Of a stretch of DNA of 64,000 nt, positions 25,009-34,477 are shown piece by piece. This DNA is from Pseudarthrobacter enclensis (GTDB lineage Bacteria; Actinomycetota; Actinomycetes; Actinomycetales; Micrococcaceae). The notes beneath the pieces are model-generated. The model saw only the letters and a program-made list of their open reading frames with translations. It had not been told where the DNA came from and searched no databases. The translations under genes and the position numbers were made by a program. Position 1 is the stretch's first letter, and every line of letters starts with the position of its first letter. The stretch is taken from NCBI RefSeq assembly GCF_030811655.1, contig NZ_JAUSRE010000001.1:186001-250000 (forward strand), in the 5' to 3' direction.

Positions 25009-26493
25009 TTGGAAACCATTCCGCATTACATCAACGGCACCCGCGTCACCGACGCCGAGCGATTCGGTCCGGTCTTCAATCCGGCCACCGGAGAACAGGA
25101 AAAGCAGGTAGTGCTTGCCTCGGCAGCCAGGACCGAGGAAGCCATTGCCGCCGCGCGCGCCGCGCTGCCGGCGTGGCGGGCCACCAGCCTGGCCAAGCGC
25201 ACCACCATCTTCTTCAAGGTCCGCGAAATCCTCAACCAGCGCAAGTCCGAACTCGCCGCCGTCCTCACCAGCGAGCACGGGAAGGTCCTCTCCGACGCAG
25301 AGGGCGAAATCGCCCGCGGCCTGGAAAACATCGACTTCGCCACCGGCCTGTCCCACATGCTCAAGGGGGAGCGTTCCGAGCAGGTCTCCAGCGGCATCGA
25401 TGTCCATTCCGTCCGCCAGCCGGTAGGCGTCGTTGCCTGCATCACGCCCTTCAACTTCCCGGCCATGGTGCCGCTCTGGATGATCGGCAGTGCGCTCGCC
25501 TGCGGCAACACAGTGTTGCTCAAGCCCAGCGAGAAGGACCCATCGGCTGCGGTCTTCATCGCCGAGGCCTTCACCGAAGCAGGGCTGCCGCCGGGCGTCC
25601 TGAATGTCGTCCAGGGTGACAAGGAGACCGTCGATGTCCTGCTGGAGCACCCTGACGTCAAGGCGGTGAGCTTTGTAGGCTCCACCCCGGTGGCCCAGTC
25701 CATCTACAAGCGGGCAGCAGAGCACGGCAAGCGGGTCCAGGCCCTGGGCGGGGCCAAGAACCACATGGTGGTCCTTCCCGACGCCGACCTGGACATGGCC
25801 GCCGACGCGGCGGTTTCCGCCGCCTACGGATCTGCCGGCGAGCGCTGCATGGCCGTCAGCGTCCTGGTGGCCGTGGGCAACATCGCCGATGACCTGGTCA
25901 AGGCGATCTCCACCCGCATGGCGGACCTGGCGATTGGCCCCGGAACCGATCCCGCCTCCCAGATGGGCCCGCTGATTACTGCCGAGCACCGGGACCGCGT
26001 GGCATCCTACGTCGCCGGCGCGGAAGCCGAGGGTGCCACCTTGGTGGTGGACGGCCGCTCCCAGCAGTTCGACTCCAACGGGTTCTTCATTGGCGTCAGC
26101 CTGGTGGACCACGTTAAGCCCGGCATGAAGGTGTACGACGACGAGATCTTCGGGCCCGTCCTCTCCGTGGTCCGTGTCGATACCTACAGCGATGCGGTCC
26201 GGCTGGTCAATGACAACGAGTTCGGCAACGGCACAGCCATCTTCACCCGCGACGGCGGGGCGGCCAGGCAGTTCGAGTTCGACGTCGAAGCCGGCATGGT
26301 GGGCGTGAACGTGCCCATCCCGGTTCCGGTGGGCACCTTCTCGTTCGGCGGCTGGAAGAACTCACTGTTCGGCGACACCCACATGTACGGGCCCGACAGC
26401 ATCCGGTTCTACACCAGGGGCAAAGTGGTGACCACGCGCTGGCCGGACCCGTCCACCTCCGTGATCGACCTGGGCTTCCCCCAGGTCGACTAG
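25009..26493 (+). CDS. mmsA: CoA-acylating methylmalonate-semialdehyde dehydrogenase
   Basis: 494 residues read from TTG 25009 (GGAAAGAG upstream). Aldehyde dehydrogenase fold with MmsA features: YINGTRVTDAERFGPVFNPATG at the N-terminus, ITPFNFPAMVPLWM, ALGGAKNHMVVLPDAD and the catalytic Cys in YGSAGERCMAVSV. It oxidises methylmalonate or malonate semialdehyde with NAD+ and CoA to propionyl- or acetyl-CoA. Ends 27 bp before a strong terminator. It closes the catabolic cluster that begins at 20455. Confidence 0.93.
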   Translation: METIPHYINGTRVTDAERFGPVFNPATGEQEKQVVLASAARTEEAIAAARAALPAWRATSLAKRTTIFFKVREILNQRKSELAAVLTSEHGKVLSDAEGEIARGLENIDFATGLSHMLKGERSEQVSSGIDVHSVRQPVGVVACITPFNFPAMVPLWMIGSALACGNTVLLKPSEKDPSAAVFIAEAFTEAGLPPGVLNVVQGDKETVDVLLEHPDVKAVSFVGSTPVAQSIYKRAAEHGKRVQALGGAKNHMVVLPDADLDMAADAAVSAAYGSAGERCMAVSVLVAVGNIADDLVKAISTRMADLAIGPGTDPASQMGPLITAEHRDRVASYVAGAEAEGATLVVDGRSQQFDSNGFFIGVSLVDHVKPGMKVYDDEIFGPVLSVVRVDTYSDAVRLVNDNEFGNGTAIFTRDGGAARQFEFDVEAGMVGVNVPIPVPVGTFSFGGWKNSLFGDTHMYGPDSIRFYTRGKVVTTRWPDPSTSVIDLGFPQVD

Positions 26494-26520
26494 GCAGGCC
26501 AATCCAACAAGCAGATTAAG

Positions 26521-26563
26521 CACAGCAGGCCGGGGACCAACCACGGGTCCCCGGCCTGCTGTG
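26521..26563. terminator. Strong terminator between mmsA and the convergent SHOCT gene
   Basis: An 18-bp perfect stem, CACAGCAGGCCGGGGACC (26521-26538) and its complement (26546-26563), loop of 7 nt, then TTTATCG. It sits between convergent genes and could serve both strands. Confidence 0.9.
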
Positions 26564-26577
26564 TTTATCGGCCGCGC

Positions 26578-27174
26578 CTAGCCGTTCATGATGTCGCCGC
26601 GGCGCTTCATGTACTCCTCCATGGACAGTTCACCGTTGGAGTACTGCTGGTCCAGTTCCGCCATCTTCCGGGCGCGGAACCCCTGGGGAGCGGAGGGTGG
26701 TGGCGGAGTGGCAGGTCCGGAAGCCTGGCCGCGTCCCTCCTGCTGGAACCCCTGCTGCGGGAATGGCTGCTGCTGGAACGGCGGTTCCTGCGGGGGGCCA
26801 TAACGGGGATCCGGCATCGGAGGCTGCCCGTACTGCTGCGGCGGCAGCTGCTGCCCGCCATATGGCTGCTGCGCGCCATAAGGCGGCTGACCCTCGAAAG
26901 GTGGCTGGCGGAAGCCGCCGGAGAAGTAGTCCTGCTGGGTGTAGCCGTCCCGCGGCTGGCGGCTCTGGGGCCCGGCCGAGCCAGGGAACGAGCCATAGCC
27001 CGGGTACTGATCCGGGCCCGGGAGCTGGTTCTGCCCCGGGTACTGGCCCGGTCCGGGGAACTGGCCGGGGAAGCCCTGGTCCCGGTCCCGGCGCGCCACG
27101 GAGCGGCGGTAGGCCCGCATTGCCATGGGGACGACGAAGGACAGGATGATGATCCAGAAAAACAAGCTGCTCAC
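26578..27174 (-). CDS. Single-pass membrane protein with Pro/Gln/Gly linker and SHOCT domain
   Basis: 198 residues from GTG 27174 (GAGAGG upstream). An N-terminal membrane helix (SLFFWIIILSFVVPMAM) and basic stop-transfer are followed by about 125 residues rich in Pro, Gln, Gly and Tyr (repeats such as PGQYPGQN, PPYGAQQPYGG) and a C-terminal SHOCT-type helix pair, MAELDQQYSNGELSMEEYMK. SHOCT motifs are small interaction modules of unknown detail. The linker is probably disordered. No specific function can be assigned. Confidence 0.65.
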   Translation of the reverse strand: MSSLFFWIIILSFVVPMAMRAYRRSVARRDRDQGFPGQFPGPGQYPGQNQLPGPDQYPGYGSFPGSAGPQSRQPRDGYTQQDYFSGGFRQPPFEGQPPYGAQQPYGGQQLPPQQYGQPPMPDPRYGPPQEPPFQQQPFPQQGFQQEGRGQASGPATPPPPSAPQGFRARKMAELDQQYSNGELSMEEYMKRRGDIMNG

Positions 27175-27223
27175 GCTGGCGCGCCTCTCGTGTGTTGTCC
27201 TTCCAGCGTAACCCCGGGAGGCC

Positions 27224-28093
27224 TTACCGGCGGCTGGGCTCCGACGTTCCCAGCGGACCCTCCCCGGAGCCCAACGGGACGCCCGGACCAAAGACGGGTC
27301 CCGGCGTCGGCCGCTTTGCCGTGATACCGTCCCCGGACGACTGGTGGCGCAGCCGCCGCAGCACCCACGGCACGAAGTATTCCCGTGCCCAGACCAGGTC
27401 GCCGGAGCGGGCCTCGCGCCAGGTCCGGGGCGGCAGCGGCTTGGGCTGCAGGGGCTCCAGCGAGTGATCCACGTTGAGCGCGTCCAGGACCATGGCCGCG
27501 ATGGTGTGGTGGCCCAGCGGTGAGAAGTGCAGCCTGTCCTGGTCCCACATCTGCGGATCGCTCAACTGCCGGAGGGACCACATGTCCGCGATGACGGCGT
27601 CGTGCCGGGCGGCTACGGTGCGGAGGTTTTCGTTGTAAATGGCCACCTTGCTCCGGATCCTGCTGAGCACGGATGAACCGGTATCGGGGCCGTTGAACAG
27701 GACCACCGTGGCGCCGCCCATGGAGAGGATCTGGACCACGGAATCGAGTTTCTCGGCCAGCGCATCGGGATCACCGCCGGGACGGATCAGGTCGTTGCCG
27801 CCGGCGGACAGGGTCACCAGGTCCGGCTTCAGCTCCAGCGCAGGGGCCAACTGCTGGTCCACGATCTGCTGCAGCAGCCGGCCACGCACGGCAAGGTTGG
27901 CGTACGCGAAGTCCGGCTTGGTGCGGCCCAATTCCTCGGCCACCCTGTCCGCCCAGCCGCGGTGGCCGCCGGGGCTTGAGGGTTCCGGATCGCCGATGCC
28001 CTCGGTAAAGGAATCGCCCATCGCCACATACCGGCTCCAGGGATGGGAACCGGGGTGCGCGGACGGGGTCTGGATGCCACTTGCGTCAGTCAC
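27224..28093 (-). CDS. SGNH/GDSL-family hydrolase
   Basis: 289 residues from GTG 28093. Block I with the catalytic Ser is RYVAMGDSFTEGIGD, block III is TLSAGGNDLIRPG, and block V DRLHFSPLGHH gives the Asp and His of the triad. No signal peptide is seen, so it is probably a cytoplasmic esterase or lipase; a basic C-terminal tail of about 60 residues is an extra. CAGGAT lies 6 nt before the GTG, suggesting a leaderless transcript. Substrate unknown. Confidence 0.83.
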   Translation of the reverse strand: MTDASGIQTPSAHPGSHPWSRYVAMGDSFTEGIGDPEPSSPGGHRGWADRVAEELGRTKPDFAYANLAVRGRLLQQIVDQQLAPALELKPDLVTLSAGGNDLIRPGGDPDALAEKLDSVVQILSMGGATVVLFNGPDTGSSVLSRIRSKVAIYNENLRTVAARHDAVIADMWSLRQLSDPQMWDQDRLHFSPLGHHTIAAMVLDALNVDHSLEPLQPKPLPPRTWREARSGDLVWAREYFVPWVLRRLRHQSSGDGITAKRPTPGPVFGPGVPLGSGEGPLGTSEPSRR

Positions 28094-28171
28094 GGTCCTA
28101 TCCTGCCTTCCGCCTCGCTGCCTACGCCAACGTAGGTTGTTACCTCCAAGTAACTGGTATGAATGGAAACC

Positions 28172-28822
28172 ATGACTGACGCCGAAGTATTTCCTGCCCC
28201 CGTTGTCCTGTGGTCCCATCCGGAAGACCAGCGCGCTGGAAAGCCGCTGCTGGTACTGCTCCACGGCTACGGTGCCAACGAGCAGGACCTGCTCAGCCTG
28301 GCTGACCTGCTGCCCGGGGACTTCGCCGTCGCTTCGCTCCGGGCGCCCATCGCCATGGGCCCCGGCTTCACCTGGTTCCCGCTCACGGCCTCCATCGAAT
28401 ACTCCTTGGACCGGGTCAAGAAAGCGTCCGCCTATGTGCTCGACTGGATCGACACCATCCGCGTGGGCCACCCGTCGGTGACCCTGCTCGGTTTCTCCAT
28501 GGGCATGGCCATGGCCACCACGCTCCTCCGCCAGCGGCCCACGGACTTCGCCGCCGTCGTCGGACTTTCAGGTTTCGTGGTGGACGCCGCCGGCGACCCT
28601 ACCTTCAGGGACGACGAACTGGACGGCACGGTGCCCATGTTCTGGGGCCGGGACCAGCAGGATCCGGTGATCACCCAGGACAAGATCGAGTTCACCATGG
28701 GCTGGGTGCGCAGGCACGTCAAGCTCACCAAAGTGCTCTACACCGGCATGTGGCACGGCATCAACCAGCAGGAGATCGGACACGTGGGGGAGTTCCTCAC
28801 CCACGAGGTGCTGAACAAGTAG
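28172..28822 (+). CDS. Alpha/beta-hydrolase, phospholipase/carboxylesterase type
   Basis: 216 residues from ATG 28172 (ATG 28163 is a possible in-frame alternative). The oxyanion segment PLLVLLHGYGANEQDLL, nucleophile Ser in LLGFSMGMAMA, acid in the late FWGRDQQDPVI and His in GMWHGINQQE place it with YpfH/AB_hydrolase_2 carboxylesterases. TATGAA at 28158-28163 could be a -10 that yields a leaderless mRNA at 28172. Substrate unknown, probably small esters. Confidence 0.8.
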   Translation: MTDAEVFPAPVVLWSHPEDQRAGKPLLVLLHGYGANEQDLLSLADLLPGDFAVASLRAPIAMGPGFTWFPLTASIEYSLDRVKKASAYVLDWIDTIRVGHPSVTLLGFSMGMAMATTLLRQRPTDFAAVVGLSGFVVDAAGDPTFRDDELDGTVPMFWGRDQQDPVITQDKIEFTMGWVRRHVKLTKVLYTGMWHGINQQEIGHVGEFLTHEVLNK

Positions 28823-28872
28823 GAGTACGACGGCGGCACGGAGGTTTGACGGCGGAACGCCGGCAGCCGCGG

Positions 28873-29106
28873 CTAGTCAGCCGTGGGGGCCACGACCCGG
28901 ACGGTCTGGCCGTTAACGGTGACGGTGTCCCCGTTATGCAGCTGGCGGCCGCGGCGGTCGTCGATTTCGCCGTTGACCTTGACCAGACCGTTCCTGATGA
29001 GCTCCGCCGCCTCCACGCCGTCCTCCACCAAGTTGGCGAGCTTCAGCAGCTGGCCCAGCCGGATCATGCTGTCGCGGATGGGGACGTCGTCAATGGGGTT
29101 GCTCAT
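28873..29106 (-). CDS. Small S4-domain RNA-binding protein (YbcJ-like)
   Basis: 77 residues made almost entirely of one S4 RNA-binding fold: IRLGQLLKLANLVEDGVEAA, LIRNGLVKVNGEID, RRGRQLHNGDTVTVNG. Proteins of this kind are thought to bind structured RNA, perhaps rRNA or tRNA. CATTAT lies 6 nt before the ATG, without a ribosome site. The divergent transporter start is only 32 bp away. Confidence 0.85.
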   Translation of the reverse strand: MSNPIDDVPIRDSMIRLGQLLKLANLVEDGVEAAELIRNGLVKVNGEIDDRRGRQLHNGDTVTVNGQTVRVVAPTAD

Positions 29107-29138
29107 AGAGCAATAATGCCTGAACTAAGCTTGATCCA

Positions 29139-30125
29139 ATGACCTCCCCTCCACGCCTGCCGGTACTTGCAGGCCTGCCCCTGGCCGTGGGTTCCGGCCT
29201 CGCCATCCCCGTCCAGGGCCGCATCAACGGGGCGTTGGGGGCCCGGCTCAACGATGGAATCGCCGCGGCGGCCGTGAGTTTCAGCACAGGCCTGCTGGTC
29301 ATGATCGTGATCTCGCTGGCGCTGCCGCGGGGCCGGGCCCGCCTGGCCGCCATCCTTCCGGCTGTCCGGAACCGCGCTTTTCCCCGCATCTACGTGGTGG
29401 CCGGCGCCATCGGTGCGCTGTTCGTGTTTGCCCAGTCCTTCACGGTGGGCATCCTCGGCGTGGCACTTTTCACCGTCGCCACCGTCACGGGGCAGACAGT
29501 GAGCGGCCTGCTGGTGGATCGGATGGGGATCGGGCCGGCCGGGAAGAAATCCGTGACCGGCATCCGGATCATCGGCTGCATCCTCACCATCGCCGCGGTT
29601 GCCTGGGCAGTGTCACCCCGGTTCGGCGGCGGAGCCTCAGGGGACGCGGCAGGACTGCTGCTGCCTATCCTGCTGCCGGTGGCGGCGGGCTTCCTCATGA
29701 GTTTCCAGCAGGCCATGAACGGCACCGCCACCATGCACTACGGCACCCCGATCGCCGCCACGCTGGTCAACTTCGTGGCCGGCTGCATCGTGCTGTGGAC
29801 TGCGCTGGCCGTGAAGCTGGCGGTAGCCGGCCCGGCCAACCCGCTGCCGGGGGAGTGGTGGTACTACCTGGGCGGTCCCATGGGCTGCGTCTTCATTGGT
29901 TTGGGCGCCCTCCTGGTCCGCAGCCTCGGCGTGCTGGTCACCGGGCTGGGCATGATCGCGGGCCAGCTGCTGGGCTCGCTGGCCCTGGACCTGGCGCTGC
30001 CCACCCCCGGGACCGTCGTCGCTCCGGCCACCGTGCTGGGGACCCTGCTGACCCTCGCCGCCATCATCCTGGCAACCCTGCCCTGGCCGCGGGGAGCGCT
30101 GCGGAGGCAGCGGCCGGTACGCTAG
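29139..30125 (+). CDS. DMT-superfamily transporter, YdcZ (DUF606) type, duplicated
   Basis: 328 residues with about ten hydrophobic helices. Two homologous halves of the DUF606/YdcZ type are visible: [20 protein letters not shown] in the first and [20 protein letters not shown] in the second, each with the small-residue-Q-x2-x-N-G pattern. Substrate is unknown. TAAGCT 7 nt upstream of the ATG suggests leaderless expression. Confidence 0.78.
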   Translation: MTSPPRLPVLAGLPLAVGSGLAIPVQGRINGALGARLNDGIAAAAVSFSTGLLVMIVISLALPRGRARLAAILPAVRNRAFPRIYVVAGAIGALFVFAQSFTVGILGVALFTVATVTGQTVSGLLVDRMGIGPAGKKSVTGIRIIGCILTIAAVAWAVSPRFGGGASGDAAGLLLPILLPVAAGFLMSFQQAMNGTATMHYGTPIAATLVNFVAGCIVLWTALAVKLAVAGPANPLPGEWWYYLGGPMGCVFIGLGALLVRSLGVLVTGLGMIAGQLLGSLALDLALPTPGTVVAPATVLGTLLTLAAIILATLPWPRGALRRQRPVR

Positions 30126-30253
30126 GACTCGAGCTTTCCACGTCTTCCTTCATCCGCCCCGTCGCGTTGCCCACTGTGCCTCGGCACTCGGCAGCCGGGG
30201 CCCGACAACCCGCGGACCGCACCCAGCGGCCCTGTAGAAATTGGAGTTATCCC

Positions 30254-31639
30254 ATGGCAGCAAAATCCGTCCTCGACCAGGTCATTTCCCTCTCCAAGCG
30301 GAGGGGCTTCGTATTCCAGGCCGGTGAGATCTACGGAGGCTCGCGGTCTGCCTGGGACTACGGCCCCCTGGGCGCCGAGCTGAAGGAAAACATCAAGCGC
30401 CAGTGGTGGCAGTCCATGGTCCGCGGCCGCGAGGACGTAGTGGGCCTGGACTCCTCCGTCATCCTGCCCCGCCAGGTATGGGAAGCCTCCGGCCACGTGG
30501 AGGTCTTCTCCGACCCCCTGGTGGAGTGCCTGTCCTGCCACAAGCGCTACCGCGCGGACCACCTCGAGGAAGAGTACGAGGAGAAGAAGGGCCGCCCTGC
30601 GGAGAACGGCCTGAAGGACATCGTCTGCGCCAACTGCGGCACCCGCGGCCAGTGGACCGAGCCGCAGGAGTTCTCCGGCCTGCTCAAGACCTACCTGGGA
30701 CCGGTGGCCAGCGAGGAAGGCCTGCACTACCTGCGCCCCGAAACCGCGCAGGGCATCTTCGTGAACTTCAACAACGTGCTCACTACCTCCCGGAAGAAGC
30801 CCCCGTTCGGCATCGGCCAGATCGGCAAGTCCTTCCGCAACGAGATCACCCCCGGCAACTTCATCTTCCGAACCCGTGAGTTCGAGCAGATGGAGATGGA
30901 GTTCTTCGTGGAGCCCGGCACGGATGAAGAGTGGCACAAGTACTGGATGAACGAGCGCATGGCCTGGTACACGGGCCTGGGCATCCGCGAGGAGAACCTC
31001 CGCTTCTTCGAGCACCCCAAGGAGAAACTGAGCCACTACTCCAAGGGCACCACGGACATCGAATACCGCTTCGGTTTCCAGGGCTCCGAGTGGGGTGAGC
31101 TGGAAGGCATCGCCAACCGCACCGACTTTGACCTCTCCACGCATGCCAAGGCATCCGGCACGGACCTGAGCTACTTCAACCAGGCCACCAACGAGCGCTA
31201 CATTCCGTACGTGATCGAGCCCGCGGCCGGCCTGACCCGTTCCTTCATGGCGTTCTTGGTGGACGCCTACACCGAGGACGAGGCCCCCAACGCCAAGGGC
31301 GGCGTGGACGTGCGCACCGTGCTGAAGCTGGACCCGCGCCTGGCCCCGGTCAAGGCCGCAGTGCTGCCGCTGAGCCGCAACGAGGACCTGTCCCCGAAGG
31401 CCAAGGCCCTGGGCGCGCAGCTCCGGAAGAACTGGAACATCGATTTCGACGATGCCGGCGCCATTGGCCGCCGCTACCGCCGCCAGGACGAGATTGGCAC
31501 CCCGTTCTGCATCACGGTGGACTTCGACACGCTCGAGGACCAGGCCGTCACCATCCGCGAGCGGGACACCATGAGCCAGGAACGCGTCTCCCTGGACAAG
31601 GTGGAGGGCTACCTGGCGACACGGCTGATCGGCGCCTGA
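30254..31639 (+). CDS. glyS: Glycine--tRNA ligase (homodimeric, class II)
   Basis: 461 residues, the archaeal/eukaryal-like alpha2 GlyRS used by actinobacteria. Motifs: [17 protein letters not shown] (residues 27-43), a zinc-like CXXC pair around CLSCHK and CANCGTRG, motif 2 [20 protein letters not shown], motif 3 with the late [10 protein letters not shown], and the anticodon-binding domain at the C-terminus. Start ATG 30254 rather than an in-frame upstream extension, because the conserved N-terminus begins here. Two bases separate it from the GNAT gene. Confidence 0.97.
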   Translation: MAAKSVLDQVISLSKRRGFVFQAGEIYGGSRSAWDYGPLGAELKENIKRQWWQSMVRGREDVVGLDSSVILPRQVWEASGHVEVFSDPLVECLSCHKRYRADHLEEEYEEKKGRPAENGLKDIVCANCGTRGQWTEPQEFSGLLKTYLGPVASEEGLHYLRPETAQGIFVNFNNVLTTSRKKPPFGIGQIGKSFRNEITPGNFIFRTREFEQMEMEFFVEPGTDEEWHKYWMNERMAWYTGLGIREENLRFFEHPKEKLSHYSKGTTDIEYRFGFQGSEWGELEGIANRTDFDLSTHAKASGTDLSYFNQATNERYIPYVIEPAAGLTRSFMAFLVDAYTEDEAPNAKGGVDVRTVLKLDPRLAPVKAAVLPLSRNEDLSPKAKALGAQLRKNWNIDFDDAGAIGRRYRRQDEIGTPFCITVDFDTLEDQAVTIRERDTMSQERVSLDKVEGYLATRLIGA

Positions 31640-31641
31640 GC

Positions 31642-32685
31642 ATGGCCATCGAATACCGCGAATGGCGTGACGGAGACGACCTGGCGCTCCTGGAAATCTG
31701 GGGCGACCCGGACACCGCGCAGGCCGGACAGTTCCGCGGTGCCCTGGCCGTCTCCTCCAACGGACGGGACGGCAACCCGTGGCGCCGCTGCATCGTGGCC
31801 GAAGACGTCGTCGACGGCGTCAGCATTCCGGTCGCGGCCGGCGTCGTCTATGAAGCGTCCCTGCACCCGGACCGCCTCTGGGCCTACATCGAAGTCGCCA
31901 AGGACCACCGCCGCACCGGGATCGGGGCCAGCCTGCTGACCATGCTGCGCCGCGAAGCGGAAAACGCGCCGTCGGGCGTGACGAAGCTCCGCGCCAAAGT
32001 GGAGCCGGACACCGCCGGTGCCGCGTTCGCCGAAGCCTTCGGTCTCACGCCCATCCAGCGGTCCCGCCTGGTGGTAGTGGAGCCCGGCGCCCTGCGGCTT
32101 CCGGTGTTCCCGGACAAGGACTACGGCGGACGGCCGGTCAGCGGCGAAAACGCCGGCTCGGACGTGGTCATGGACCTGGCCACCGGCTCCGTGGAGCTGA
32201 CCGACGTGGTGGGCCGCTACTACACCTCGATCCATGGCTGGGACTCTCCCGGGGTGTTGTCCGTGGGCCAGGTGCAGAAGCTGTTCCTGGACGAACTCAC
32301 CGGAGCCCATGGCGCCATCGTGCTCCGTGCCCAGCCAGGGTCCGCGTTTGGCCAGGGCGTGGCGCCGGGCAAGAAGGGGCGCATCCGTGCGTTCGCCGTC
32401 AGCTACGCTCCGCCGGCAGATCCGGACGCCGCACCCCACACCCAGGGTCCGGAGAGCGCCGGGCCTGAAACCCCCACGGATGTCTTCGTGGGCCACGAGC
32501 CTGCGCTTGACGCTGACGACGCCGCCGCGGCCGTCCGCGACATCCTCTCCCTGATCGCGTACCAGCACCCCGTCATGCTGGAACTCGACGATTCCATGAC
32601 CGCGCTGCGGGCCGCCGTCGAGCCCCTCCTGGAAAGCGGCATGGCACGGCTGGCGGGCACGGAAACCCTGGTGGTCTCGGACTAG
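31642..32685 (+). CDS. GNAT-family N-acetyltransferase
   Basis: 347 residues starting 2 bp after glyS, so in the same transcript. The acetyl-CoA loop is in YIEVAKDHRRTGIGASLL (R-x2-G-x-G). A second, weaker GNAT-like half follows (VELTDVVGRYY onward), a double-module layout common in actinobacteria. Acceptor unknown; the fixed link with glyS is intriguing but does not reveal a target. Ends before a strong hairpin. Confidence 0.75.
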   Translation: MAIEYREWRDGDDLALLEIWGDPDTAQAGQFRGALAVSSNGRDGNPWRRCIVAEDVVDGVSIPVAAGVVYEASLHPDRLWAYIEVAKDHRRTGIGASLLTMLRREAENAPSGVTKLRAKVEPDTAGAAFAEAFGLTPIQRSRLVVVEPGALRLPVFPDKDYGGRPVSGENAGSDVVMDLATGSVELTDVVGRYYTSIHGWDSPGVLSVGQVQKLFLDELTGAHGAIVLRAQPGSAFGQGVAPGKKGRIRAFAVSYAPPADPDAAPHTQGPESAGPETPTDVFVGHEPALDADDAAAAVRDILSLIAYQHPVMLELDDSMTALRAAVEPLLESGMARLAGTETLVVSD

Positions 32686-32706
32686 GATCACTCCGCCCAG
32701 AGCCGC

Positions 32707-32745
32707 GGCGCCGCGTGCTGCTCCGGACGGAACGCACGCGGCGCC
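32707..32745. terminator. Terminator between GNAT gene and convergent acyltransferase gene
   Basis: Perfect 12-bp stem GGCGCCGCGTGC (32707-32718) and GCACGCGGCGCC (32734-32745), then GGCTGGTTTAAAG. It lies between two convergent genes. Confidence 0.75.
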
Positions 32746-32773
32746 GGCTGGTTTAAAGCGGGTGACGTTCGGG

Positions 32774-33598
32774 CTATCTCGTGCGCGGACCACGACGGCG
32801 GCCGGCGGCTGCGTCCGCCGCGTCCAGCAGTTGCCGCTCGGCATCGGTGGGAGCGGCGCCGCCGAGGTGCGCAGGCATCCACCATGCCCCGGGCCGGGGC
32901 TGCAGCGGAAAATCCGCGATGCAGCGGTCGATTCCTGACTGCAGAATGCTGCGCAGTCCTTCCGTGGCCCCCTCTGCATCGACGTCCGGGGCAAACATCA
33001 TCGGCCCGTCAATCTGGACGCGGACAGGCGCCCGCCAGCCGCGCCCCAGCGAGAAACCGTGCCCTCGGGTCATGATCCGGTGGGCGCCCCAGACGGACAC
33101 CGGGATGACCGGGACGCCCGCTTCCGCGGCCATCCGGACCGCGCCGGTCCTGCATTCCCGGACCGTAAAGCTCCGGCTGACGCCGGCTTCCGGGAACACC
33201 GCCAGGTACTCGCCGGCCCGCAGTTTGGCCACGGCGGAGTCGTAGGCGTCGGAACGGTCCGCATACCCCACCACCACATGGCCGCTGGCGCTGATGGCGG
33301 GACCTGCAAGCCAGTGGTCCGCCGCACCCTGGTGGACCAGGAAGCGCAACTGGGCACGGGACTGCCGCCACAGGAGCAGCTCAACCACTGCAAAGTCCAG
33401 GTAGCCGAAGTGGGTGACGGCAAAGACCGCGCCGCTGCCTGGCGACATCTGGCGGGACGGGCCGCTGGTGGATCCGCTTGGGGGCAGGTGCTCCAGGCCC
33501 GTGGCACGGATGTCCAGCCGCAGGGCCCAGCGGAGGAACTGTCCGGTGCGGACGATCAGCCGGTAGAAGCGGTCGTTGGGTGGGGGACGCCAGGGCAT
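32774..33598 (-). CDS. Lysophospholipid acyltransferase family protein (PlsC-like)
   Basis: 274 residues from ATG 33598. The HX4D motif is VTHFGYLDFAV, the acceptor motif FPEGTRS appears as AVFPEAGVSRSF, and the later VPVIPVSVWGAHRIM is the fourth PlsC block. Likely transfers an acyl group to a glycerolipid or glycolipid at the membrane. Eleven bases downstream of the alpha/beta-hydrolase gene, so an operon of two lipid- or ester-related enzymes. Confidence 0.85.
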   Translation of the reverse strand: MPWRPPPNDRFYRLIVRTGQFLRWALRLDIRATGLEHLPPSGSTSGPSRQMSPGSGAVFAVTHFGYLDFAVVELLLWRQSRAQLRFLVHQGAADHWLAGPAISASGHVVVGYADRSDAYDSAVAKLRAGEYLAVFPEAGVSRSFTVRECRTGAVRMAAEAGVPVIPVSVWGAHRIMTRGHGFSLGRGWRAPVRVQIDGPMMFAPDVDAEGATEGLRSILQSGIDRCIADFPLQPRPGAWWMPAHLGGAAPTDAERQLLDAADAAAGRRRGPRTR

Positions 33599-33609
33599 CG
33601 TGGAGCGCC

Positions 33610-34392
33610 CTAGAGGGTGACCTGGACTGAGGCATCCGGCAGCAGCTGCGTGAAGGCAGCGGACGGCCGGACGGCGGCGCCCGTGCTTTCGGCGAAGGAC
33701 TTGATGACGAACCCGGTGGCAAGGGTCTGCCAGATGCGGATTTTGCGGAGCATGAAGTGCCCCGCGCCGCTGAGGGCCACGTACTGCATGCTGGCGGCGT
33801 CGGCAGACGCCCGGCGGGCAAAGGCCAGGGACTGGGTGGGACTGGTCATCTGGTCCGTGGTGCCATGGATGATCAGGACCTTCCTCCCGGCGACCCTTTC
33901 GGCAGGAGTCTGCGGGTCCAGCCAGGGCGCAAGGGCCACCACGGCATGCACCTGCGGGTGGTCGGCGGCGCACACGGCGGTCAGGCCTCCCATGGAGTGC
34001 CCCAGCAGGAAAACCGGAACGTCGGGGTGGCGTTCGGCTATCTGCCGCAACGCCCACCGTGCGTCCTGGAGGGGGGACATGTCGGGCCCGTTCCAGCCAC
34101 GCACGCTGTTGCGCAGGGACCATACCGCCAGCCCCTGTTTCCCGCCGGCGCGGTGCAGGTGCCGGGCGAACGGGACCATCCTTGCCGGACTGAGGTGCCG
34201 GGCCTCAACCGGGTCGTGGCTGTGCGGCCTTCCGCCGTGCAGGACCAGGACCACGCCCCTGGTCTCACCGGATGCTTCGAGGACACTCAGCACGGGGCGG
34301 TGGGCAGGAACCGTGGATGCCGTCCCGGCCCGCACCACGCCACTGTCCGATGTTTCGCTGTTGCCGGCCCCATACCCGCCACGGTTGTCCAT
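33610..34392 (-). CDS. Alpha/beta-hydrolase (lysophospholipase-like)
   Basis: 260 residues from ATG 34392, with GGGGAGGA upstream. Oxyanion segment RGVVLVLHGGRPHS, nucleophile Ser in VFLLGHSMGGLTAV, Asp in LIIHGTTDQMTSP and His in SGAGHFMLRK complete a serine-hydrolase triad. The order with a PlsC-like acyltransferase suggests work on lipids. A TATAAA box (minus strand, around 34421-34428) is its probable -10. Exact ester is unknown. Confidence 0.8.
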   Translation of the reverse strand: MDNRGGYGAGNSETSDSGVVRAGTASTVPAHRPVLSVLEASGETRGVVLVLHGGRPHSHDPVEARHLSPARMVPFARHLHRAGGKQGLAVWSLRNSVRGWNGPDMSPLQDARWALRQIAERHPDVPVFLLGHSMGGLTAVCAADHPQVHAVVALAPWLDPQTPAERVAGRKVLIIHGTTDQMTSPTQSLAFARRASADAASMQYVALSGAGHFMLRKIRIWQTLATGFVIKSFAESTGAAVRPSAAFTQLLPDASVQVTL

Positions 34393-34446
34393 GCCTGGTT
34401 CCTCCCCATCCCAATGGTCCATTTATAAACCCTATGGCGCCCCACG

Positions 34447-34477
34447 TAGAGTTCAACGCATGAGGTTGTACTCCTGA
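34447..34477 (+). promoter_or_regulatory. TAGAGT promoter and 5-codon upstream ORF overlapping the YibE/F start
   Basis: TAGAGT (34447-34452) is followed 7 nt later by ATG at 34460, which opens a five-residue reading frame (MRLYS) whose TGA (34475-34477) shares its A with the ATG of the YibE/F gene. There is no ribosome site for the larger gene, so ribosomes that start on the leaderless mini-ORF could re-initiate on it. Confidence 0.5.
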
